From Arachis hypogaea (taxonomy: Eukaryota > Streptophyta > Magnoliopsida > Fabales > Fabaceae): 64,000 nucleotides of DNA. The DNA lies in NCBI RefSeq assembly GCF_003086295.3, contig NC_092054.1:36486393-36550392 (forward strand). Reading direction: 5' to 3'. Of the stretch, positions 10,924-17,994 are shown piece after piece (the stretch's first letter is position 1; each line of letters begins with the position of its first letter). A model generated the notes under the pieces. It had not been told where the DNA came from, ran no database searches, and worked only from the letters and a program-made list of their open reading frames with translations. Made by a program: the position numbers and the translations under genes.

Positions 10924-11097
10924 TCTGGCGTTCAAACGCCAGAACAGAGCATAGTTCTGGCGCTGAACACCCAGAATGGGAGCATCCTGGCGCTGAACGC
11001 CCAGAACAAGCATGGTTCTGGCGTTCAACGCCAGAAATGGCAGCAAAGGGGCGTTGAACGCCCAAAAGGGGCACCAACCTGGCGCTGAACGCCCAGA
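10924..11097 (+). repeat. Palindromic GGCGTT/GGCGCT words in B 3' UTR
   Basis: Six units: a perfect TCTGGCGTTCAAACGCCAGA at 10924-10943, then TGGCGCTGAACGCCCAGA-type and TGGCGTTCAACGCCAGA-type units up to 11097, separated by 10-20 bases. Together with the LTR and gag copies they form one repeat class. Confidence 0.85.
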
Positions 11098-11281
11098 GTT
11101 GTGTGCAAGGGCATTTTGCATGCCTAAATTGGTGCAGGGATGTAAATGCCTTGACACCTCAGGATCTGTGGACACCACAGGATCATCTCAGGATCTGTGG
11201 ACCCCACAGGATCCCCACTCTACCTCCTCATAATCCTAGTTTTTATTTCCACATCTTCTTCTTCATCTATTCCTTCCTCTT

Positions 11282-11316
11282 TTGCTCGAGGGCGAGCAAC
11301 ATTCTAAGTTTGGTGT
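11282..11316 (+). promoter_or_regulatory. Hairpin plus TAAGTTTGGTGT module, internal copy in B
   Basis: TTGCTCG-AGGG-CGAGCAA (11282-11299) is followed after five bases by TAAGTTTGGTGT (11305-11316). The same arrangement lies right before the 3' LTRs of A, B and D, where the stem reads TTGCTT/AAGCAA. Here it lies upstream of where ORF2 would start. Confidence 0.7.
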
Positions 11317-11335
11317 GGTAAAACAATTATGTAAA

Positions 11336-11385
11336 GGATCTATAGCTCAGTGGTAGAACATTTGATTGCAAATCAAGAGATCCCT
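11336..11385 (+). pseudogene. tRNA-Cys(GCA) 5' fragment
   Basis: GGATCTATAGCTCAGTGGTA and the following bases to about 11385 match, from memory, the first two thirds of plant nuclear tRNA-Cys: acceptor strand, D arm (GCTC-AGTGGTA-GAAC) and anticodon arm with loop TTGCAAA and anticodon GCA. The T arm is not that of a tRNA; from TCCCTG on the text becomes the tail of ORF2. The differences I see from the consensus are G-to-A or C-to-T changes, typical of methylated DNA decay. It cannot fold as a full tRNA and is not a functional gene. Confidence 0.75.
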
Positions 11386-11430
11386 GAGATACCTCAGGGG
11401 ATACATTTTCTTCCACACAATTATTGGAAG
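11380..11430 (+). pseudogene. Element B ORF2 remnant, upstream piece
   Basis: In one frame this reads IPEIPQGIHFLPHNYWK and ends exactly where LTR1 of the A array begins. It resembles, from memory, the C-terminal part of the ORF2 protein of peanut Athila-like elements. The continuation lies 47 kb away at 58902. The main body of ORF2 (the Transposase_32-like domain seen in A1) has been deleted between 11320 and 11380. Confidence 0.6.
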
Positions 11431-11739
11431 TGATGCCAAGGCATCTTAGGCTAGTTTCACTAGTATTTTTCTATTAGTTTTAGTAGTTTTATGCATTTTC
11501 TTGAGCTTAAAGTAACCAAGAATGGTTAAATGAATAACAAAGCAATGAACCATCCAAACAGTATGATTTTAATGCAAATTCCATGAGTTTTTAGTTATAT
11601 TACTTGAATGCTATGAATGGAAGATTTCTCATGAAATTTTGCAAGACTTTGATGCAATTGTTTGGATGATTTCAGGGAAGAAGAGGCTAGGCAAGGAAGC
11701 AACAAAATCAATAAAGGAAGCTTGAATATCACATGTGGA

Positions 11740-12621
11740 GTTTAAGTTCCAGTTTAAGCTTAAACTGGAGCTTAAACGCCAGAATCATGAGGGCTAAGAA
11801 ATGCTGGAACTGAAGTTTAACCTCCAGTTTAACCTTAAACTGGAGGTTAAACGCCAGAATGAAAGTCTCACCAAAGAAGCATTTCCACGTTTAACCTCCA
11901 GTTTAACCTTAAACTGGAGGTTAAACGCCAGAAGTGGGAAATTCACCATGGGAGCAATTCCACGTTTAAGCTCCAGTTTAACCTTAAACTGGAGCTTAAA
12001 CGTGTTCTACACAAACTCTCACCAAAGAAGCATTTTCACGTTTAACCTCCAGTTTAACCTTAAACTGGAGGTTAAACGCCAGAAGGAAGAAAGGCACCAG
12101 GAGCATTCCACGTTTAAGCTCCAGTTTAACCTTAAACTGGAGCTTAAACGTGTTCGACCAAGTTTTCTCCTCCAGGGTTGCTCTCTCCATTTCCACGTTT
12201 AAGCTCCAGTTTAACCTTAAACTGGAGCTTAAACGTGTTCGACACCTCCAGGGCTACCTTTCCCCTCTTCCACGTTTAAGCTCCAGTTTAACCTTAAACT
12301 GGAGCTTAAACGTGTTCGACCTCCAGGGCTGCCTTTCCTATCTCCACGTTTAAGCTTCAGTTTAACCTTAAACTGAAGCTTAAACGTGTTCGACCTCCAG
12401 GGCTGCCTTTCCTATCTCCACGTTTAAGCTTCAGTTTAACCTTAAACTGAAGCTTAAACGTGTTCGACTAAGTGACCCTCCAGGGCTGCCTTCTTCCATT
12501 TCCACGTTTAAGCTTCAGTTTAACCTAAAACTGAAGCTTAAACGTGCTTCCACAAAAGGCGTCACTGGAAGTGTCTGGCGTTTAAGCTGCAGTTTAAGCT
12601 TAAACTGCAACTTAAACGCCA
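11740..12621. repeat. Array of 12 palindromes in LTR1
   Basis: Units at about 11740-11778, 11815-11852, 11888-11928, 11961-12004, 12039-12078, 12109-12152, 12194-12237, 12271-12314, 12345-12388, 12419-12462, 12503-12546 and 12576-12621. The standard unit is 44 bp: a 21-bp arm beginning CACGTTTAAG, a 2-bp centre CC, and the complementary arm. Three arm types occur (AAGCTCCAG, AACCTCCAG, AAGCTTCAG) and in each the other arm carries the matching change. Spacers contain GTTCGAC and CTCCAGGGCTGCC words. A thirteenth decayed unit is the 10-bp inverted repeat GTTTAAGTTA/TAACTTAAAC at 12657-12694. Confidence 0.95.
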
Positions 12622-12943
12622 CTCTTGGAAAAGGTTTCTGGGCCAAAAATATTGCGGTTTAAGTTAGTATTTGAGCACAAACATTAACTTAAACTTACTC
12701 TGGTATGAAACCCAATTGAATATCATGGTTTATGGGATTGGGCCTGAAGGATTGATGAGTCTGAAATTTCAATTTGTTGAGTCATGTGTCATTATTTGAT
12801 TATCACTAAGTTGGCTCAATGAATGTTACAGAATTTGGATCAGCAGCCTCATCAAGATTATGGATCATAAACCCAAAGCAAAAGGAAAGCAGGGAGAGGC
12901 CTCAAAGCCCAAGAAACACAACAGAAGCTCAATATAGAAAGTG

Positions 12944-12951
12944 TATAAATA
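12944..12951 (+). promoter_or_regulatory. TATA box, LTR1
   Basis: TATAAATA followed by GG in the context GTGTATAAATAGGATAG, conserved in every complete copy of this LTR. It lies about 320 bp downstream of the palindrome array, placing that array in U3. Confidence 0.7.
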
Positions 12952-13865
12952 GGATAGAATTTAAGTTAGGAAGGACTTTTTGATCTTTTCATTTGGCTAG
13001 TTTTCATATCTTTGTAATTGAATTCAGAGCTATGACTCACTAAACCCCCTTTCATTGGGTTAGGGAGCTCTATTGTAATTCAATGAATCAATAATAGTTT
13101 ATCTTCTTCTTCAATCTTTTCTCTTGAATTTTGTTAGAAAGCTTCTCGATCTAATTCCATTGGGTAGTTGTCTTGGGAAAGAAACTACCCATAATTGGAA
13201 TCCTTCGGAACCTTGGGAAAGAAATGGAGGATTCATGCTAGAGAAGCTTTCTCACAGTGAATTGGATTGGGGTTTGGATGGATATTGTGACATGTAATCC
13301 TACCAAATTGTGGTTCATGAAACTGTGTGGTATAATCAGTGATCAAGCATCATCTCTTCTTATGAACATTTAAACCAAGGGATTGGGAATTTGTTTGTTT
13401 TTAGAGAGAATTGGTGAACCAAGGGATTGGGATCCAATCATATAAGATTGCCAAGCAAAATTCAATGAACGCATTGGTTGAGGAAGAGATAAACATGTTT
13501 TGATTCGGAGATCTCAATATCTCCTACAACCCAATGAATTCCCCATTTCTGATTTACCACTTTCTCTTTACATTTTGCAATTAAATTCATGCAATCACCC
13601 CCATCCCTTTTAATTTCAGCAATTTAGCTTCTCGCTCTTTAATTCATGCAATTTTACATTCCGCAATTCTCATCTAAATCTTGATTCCGCTCAACTAGAA
13701 CATACTTCTAATCCGAATTGCTCACTCAACCAATCCTTGTGGGATTCGACCTCACTCTATTGTGAGTTTTTACTTGACGATAACCGGTGCACTTGCCGAA
13801 AGGAATTTTGCCGATCGTGCAATTTCCTAAATCGTAGCATAACAAGTTTATGCGCATCAAGTTTA

Positions 13866-13883
13866 TGGCGCCGTTGCCGGGGA
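13866..13883 (+). other. Primer-binding site of A1 (tRNA-Asp)
   Basis: TGGCGCCGTTGCCGGGGA, fully complementary to the 3' end of plant tRNA-Asp(GUC). Six bases (AGTTTA) separate it from the LTR. Confidence 0.92.
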
Positions 13884-14141
13884 TTGGTTTTCGATTGACA
13901 ATTCTCAAATTGGAAGTTAACTAGATTGAGCATTTTTCTTGCTTTGTTAATTCAGTTCAAGTTACTTGTTGAATTTTAATTTCTGCACTCTGTTACATGC
14001 TTTCTTTCTTTATGCCTTTAAATTTAAGCAACTAACTCACTGACTCACTAACTATTTGAATTAATTCCTCAACTACTCTAACCATACTCTTCCATTAACC
14101 AAGAGTATTTCAATTGTTTGTTGCCTGTGCGGTGTTCTTGT

Positions 14142-16916
14142 ATGACAGGTAGGAGAGGAGAGACATCAACTCCCCCATATACCGAACCAGAGAGGACCCT
14201 TCATAGACTTAGAAGGGAAGCAAGAGGGAAGAGAGTACTGGGAGAAGAAGAATCTGAAGGAGAATCTGAGGACAATTTTGAGGAAGCTCTAGATCTCAAC
14301 ATGGATAGAGAAGTTCACAACCATGAGAGAGCTGATGGAAACAATGCCATTCCTGAGAGGAGGGTTCTTAGTTCATACATAAACCCAACCTCTGGGAATT
14401 GTGGTGGCAGCATTCAGAAACCACCCATTCAGGCCAACAATTTTGAGCTCAAACCACAGCTAATATCACTTGTGGAGAATCATTGTTCATTTGGTGGGAG
14501 TGCTAATGAAGATCCAAACCAACACCTCACAAAATTCCTGAGAATTTGCGACACTGTGAAGTCCAATGGAGTCCAGGAAGATGCCTATAAACTGCTTTTG
14601 TTCCCATTTTCACTTAGGGACAAGGCAGCTAAGTGGCTGGAATCATTCCCAAGGGGGAGCCTAACAACATGGGATGAGGTGGAAAGCAAGTTTCTGGCAC
14701 GTTTCTACCCCCCACAAAAGGTCAATAGGCTTCGATCTGAGGTTCAGACTTTTAGACAACAAGATGGTGAAACTCTCTACGAGGCATGGGAGAGATTCAA
14801 GGATTTGACAAGGAAATGCCCACTAGACATGTTCCATGACTGGGTGCAATTGCATATTTTCTATGATGGACTCTCTTATGAATCAAGGAAGGCTGTAGAC
14901 CATTCATCAGGAGGTTCATTGAACAGGAAAAAGACTGTGGAAGAAGCCATTGAAGTGATTGAGACAGTGGCTGAGAATGAGTACTACTATGCATCAGAGA
15001 GACACAACACTAAGGGAGTCATGGAGCTGAACCATGTTGATACAATCCTAGCCCAAAACAAGGTGTTTGCTAAGCAACTAGCAGAGCTCACCAGGAAATT
15101 AGAAACAAAGCAAGTGGCTGCGATACACACACAAGATCAAGAGGAAGAAAGCACTGAAGGAGGTGATTGGGAAGAGGCCAATTATGTAGGAAATCAACAA
15201 AGGCAACCATATGATCCACATTCCAACACTTACAACCCAGGGTGGAAAAACCACCCAAACTTTGGGTGGGGAAACCAGCAAAACCAACATAACAAGTCCA
15301 CATACCAAAACTCCAACCAAAGATCATACCAAGCCACACAAAACACTTACTCCCAACCATCATATCATGGCCAAAATAATCAACCTACCCAACCTAATCC
15401 GAACCAACAATTTCAAGATCAATTAAACAGGATAGAAGGAAGGCTGGCAAACATGGGTCAGGATGTAAGTGAGTTGAAAAGCTTTAGGGATGAGGTGAGA
15501 TCTACCTTAAGGGACCATGGTGAAAGACTAAAGAGGATGGAGTCTCAAGTAGGAGAGCTATCCCAACAAGCCCCCAAGTCCACAGCAGTGTTCCCTAGTG
15601 ACACGGAAAAAAATCCTAAAGGGGAACAAAAGGGAGTGAGATGGGAAGACTGCAAAGCCATCACTATATTGAAGGAAATCTCAGAAGAAGAAGGAATCAG
15701 ACCCTCAAAACAGGAGCCAGAAATCTTGAAGGAAAGTGTGGAAGAAGCTAAGCAGGAAAGTGAAACGGAGCAAGCCAAGGAACTGCAAAAAGGCATGATA
15801 GAAGCATATCAACCAAAAGCACCATTTCCTCAGAGGTTAGGAGGAGGAGAAAAAGGGAAAACCTATTCAAGGTTTTTAGAGACATTTAAGTCTCTCCATA
15901 TTAATATTCCCTTTCTTGAGATTCTCCAGCAAATGCCTACACATATCAAGTATTTAAAAGAATTGTTGAGCAAGAAAAGAGTTTTGAAGGGAGGACAAAC
16001 GGTAACAATGAACAAAGAATGCAGTGCCCTCATCAAGAAGGACACAGTTTCTAAGAAAACAGACCCAGGAAGTTTTCATATCCCCTGCATCATAGGGGGA
16101 ACAAAAATTGATAGAGGATTCTGTGATCTAGGAGCTAGCATAAATGTGATGCCTCTAACTCTCATGAAGAGGCTACAACTGAATGAGGTGAGATCCACTG
16201 ATGTAATCATACAACTAGCTGACAAAACTCAGAAGCAAGCTGAAGGGGTAGTTGAGAATGTGCTGGTTAGAGTGGGAGATTATTACTTCCCCACAGACTT
16301 CGTCATTTTGGACATGGAGGAAAGCTACCTACACCCTATCATTCTGGGCAGGCCATTTCTAGCCACTACCAGAGCGATCATAGATGTAGAACAAGGAGAG
16401 CTAATTCTGAGAATACGTGATGAACAGCTCATTTTCAAAGTTTTCAAACCTGCATCTGAGCCTGAACCAGAATCGGAAAAGCCTAAGGATGATAGTAGCC
16501 ATCTATGTTTGGAGGAAAGCAAGCCAGCAACTGAAACTCTAAAACAGTCCTTGGAAGGCAAACGAGAGTTGCAAGAGTTAAAGCCACAAGAATCAATGGA
16601 AACAGATCAGAAGGATCCTCATTGCATAAGGGTCAATGAAGAAATCCTCAGGAGAAAGGGAAGAATTGTAAAGAAATTGCCAAGAGGGTGGAGAAACAAG
16701 AAAATTCCCACTGAAGGTTTCTCTCCGGGAGATAAAGTGATATCAAGCCATTATCTGCCAATTCCACCTGGCCTCAAAACCATTCCTTCCCAGCTCCCTC
16801 AAGTGTTCACAATCAGGAAAGTTCTTTCTATGGAACATTTAGAAATCATGAAGGAATCAAGTGGGGACGTTTTCATAGTGAGAGGAGAAGACGTCAAGCA
16901 CTACAATCCACCCTAA
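14142..16916 (+). CDS. A1 gag-protease with integrase-tail remnant (non-autonomous type)
   Basis: I start at the ATG at 14142 ([12 protein letters not shown]); codons upstream are open but lack an ATG. 924 codons. The Retrotrans_gag domain covers about residues 100-245, an Asn/Gln-rich linker 365-430, and the protease motif is [11 protein letters not shown] (Asp662) with [17 protein letters not shown]. After a Glu-rich linker the last 70 residues (FSPGDKV ... LEIMKESSGDVFIVRG...KHY) align with the end of the A2 integrase (FEEGQKV ... [16 protein letters not shown]...KHY). RT, RNase H and the integrase core are absent without a frame break. Up to about residue 430 the protein is nearly identical to A2; beyond that it is clearly diverged. 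CAGGTAGG right after the ATG resembles a splice donor. Confidence 0.9.
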   Translation: MTGRRGETSTPPYTEPERTLHRLRREARGKRVLGEEESEGESEDNFEEALDLNMDREVHNHERADGNNAIPERRVLSSYINPTSGNCGGSIQKPPIQANNFELKPQLISLVENHCSFGGSANEDPNQHLTKFLRICDTVKSNGVQEDAYKLLLFPFSLRDKAAKWLESFPRGSLTTWDEVESKFLARFYPPQKVNRLRSEVQTFRQQDGETLYEAWERFKDLTRKCPLDMFHDWVQLHIFYDGLSYESRKAVDHSSGGSLNRKKTVEEAIEVIETVAENEYYYASERHNTKGVMELNHVDTILAQNKVFAKQLAELTRKLETKQVAAIHTQDQEEESTEGGDWEEANYVGNQQRQPYDPHSNTYNPGWKNHPNFGWGNQQNQHNKSTYQNSNQRSYQATQNTYSQPSYHGQNNQPTQPNPNQQFQDQLNRIEGRLANMGQDVSELKSFRDEVRSTLRDHGERLKRMESQVGELSQQAPKSTAVFPSDTEKNPKGEQKGVRWEDCKAITILKEISEEEGIRPSKQEPEILKESVEEAKQESETEQAKELQKGMIEAYQPKAPFPQRLGGGEKGKTYSRFLETFKSLHINIPFLEILQQMPTHIKYLKELLSKKRVLKGGQTVTMNKECSALIKKDTVSKKTDPGSFHIPCIIGGTKIDRGFCDLGASINVMPLTLMKRLQLNEVRSTDVIIQLADKTQKQAEGVVENVLVRVGDYYFPTDFVILDMEESYLHPIILGRPFLATTRAIIDVEQGELILRIRDEQLIFKVFKPASEPEPESEKPKDDSSHLCLEESKPATETLKQSLEGKRELQELKPQESMETDQKDPHCIRVNEEILRRKGRIVKKLPRGWRNKKIPTEGFSPGDKVISSHYLPIPPGLKTIPSQLPQVFTIRKVLSMEHLEIMKESSGDVFIVRGEDVKHYNPP

Positions 16917-17994
16917 CAAGGGACAACCGTCAAGCTAGTGACGTTAAAGAAGCGCTTCATGGGAGGCAACCCATGTTTTAATATCCTTACTTTTTTGTTG
17001 TGCATTTAATAAAGCATGGTTTCTTATGCATGAACTTGAATCCTCAGGACAACTGCTGAAAGAGTGCACTAAACATTGCATGTAAAATACAATTTGTCTC
17101 TAAGTTTGGTGTGCCTGAAGGCACCCCAAATTTTATTCAAAATGCATTCAATTTTTCATTCAAAATGCACAACCAAACATTAAGTTTGGTGTTCCTCTTT
17201 GAACACGGTTCATGAAAAGCAAGAAGTTCCTCTGGATTTCGAATTTCATGACAAGTATACCATTCGCATGTTTTAATGCTTTGGTTTCAATCACTTAGGG
17301 TAGTAAATTTGTTTAGAATCAAAGAGCCAAAGTGACTATGATTTATTAGAATTATGCACATTCATTAAGGACAACCAATATGGATTTCATGTCATCAGGA
17401 GACTTTACCAAACACTAAGTTTGGTGTCCAGTAATAAGTGTGCATACATACAAAAGTCACGGCTATAAGCTCATGAAGTCAATCATTGATTTACATGTGC
17501 AAGTACTATTCATCATTCACATGGACCGAAAAATGATAGCAAACTTGTTTGTTTGTGCAGGTACAAAAGAAAAGACAAAAATGGAGGAAAAAGACAAAGG
17601 GAGGTACGATGCTTGGTCAAAAAGAAAGTTCACAAGTCTTTGAAACTAACACATGGGAAAAGGAAGTTCTGCAAGAAAAGATAGCCACATGTACAACCTA
17701 ATGCACCCAGAATACTTCCAAGAAAATGAAAAGCAATTCGTCCTTCTCCCTAATTCATATATTTACCATCAAGCCACCCTTCACAAACCACCCTAGCCGT
17801 CCATTTTTCACTCACGGGCACTATAAAGAACCACTTGGGGAACGAGTTCAACACCACCAAATCTCCTTCATGCACATTTTCTTCATCATAGCATAACTAT
17901 CTCTTGCCGAAAACAACCTCACCACACTTCCAACAACACTTCTTGCTTCACCTTGTCAACTTTAGCTTGTCACTTACCCAAAACTAAAGAACCA
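16917..17994 (+). other. A1 inter-ORF region
   Basis: About 1.1 kb between gag-PR and ORF2. It holds the two-hairpin element (16928-16975), three TAAGTTTGGTGT copies (about 17101, 17184, 17416), the first followed by a GTGCCT-GA-AGGCAC hairpin, and a pyrimidine-rich GTTTGTTTGTGCAG/GT at 17547-17562 that looks like a splice acceptor. A short open frame (17473-17643) is conserved in A3 and A4, but I see no reason to call it a gene. Confidence 0.65.
16928..16975 (+). promoter_or_regulatory. Post-gag two-hairpin element, A1 copy
   Basis: CGTC-8 nt-GACG (16928-16943), AAGCGCTT (16950-16957), CATGGG-AGGCAA-CCCATG (16958-16975), starting 11 bases after the stop codon. Both stems are perfect. Confidence 0.8.

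Larger units (their letters stand above)
11431..13859 (+). repeat. Family A LTR1 (5' LTR of the array)
   Basis: 2429 bp, beginning TGATGCC and ending GCATCA (terminal inverted repeat TGATGC/GCATCA). GATGCC-AA-GGCATC forms a hairpin at the very start. Twelve palindrome units fill 11740-12621, a TATA box lies at 12944, and the tRNA-Asp primer site follows at 13866. The left edge is intact against B sequence. Confidence 0.95.

Noticed and set aside
11336..11405. Functional tRNA-Cys gene
   Set aside because: The T arm and 3' acceptor strand are not those of a tRNA, and several conserved bases are mutated.
11801..12202. Open frames on both strands over the palindrome arrays (also 20953-21327, 30712-31263, 48827-49294, 55022-55369 and minus-strand counterparts) reading FNLQFNLKLE or SSLTLNWRLN
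   Set aside because: They exist only because each unit is a palindrome without stops; both strands give the same peptide, there is no domain, and they lie in the LTR U3 region.
11740..12621. CRISPR-like look: repeats of about 44 bp with spacers of about 30-40 bp
   Set aside because: Spacers repeat between units and between LTRs, the locus is a plant retrotransposon LTR, and there are no cas genes.
17440..17643. Small conserved ORF of 67 codons in A1, A3 and A4
   Set aside because: No ATG at its start, no recognisable domain, and conservation is explained by the recent duplication of the copies.
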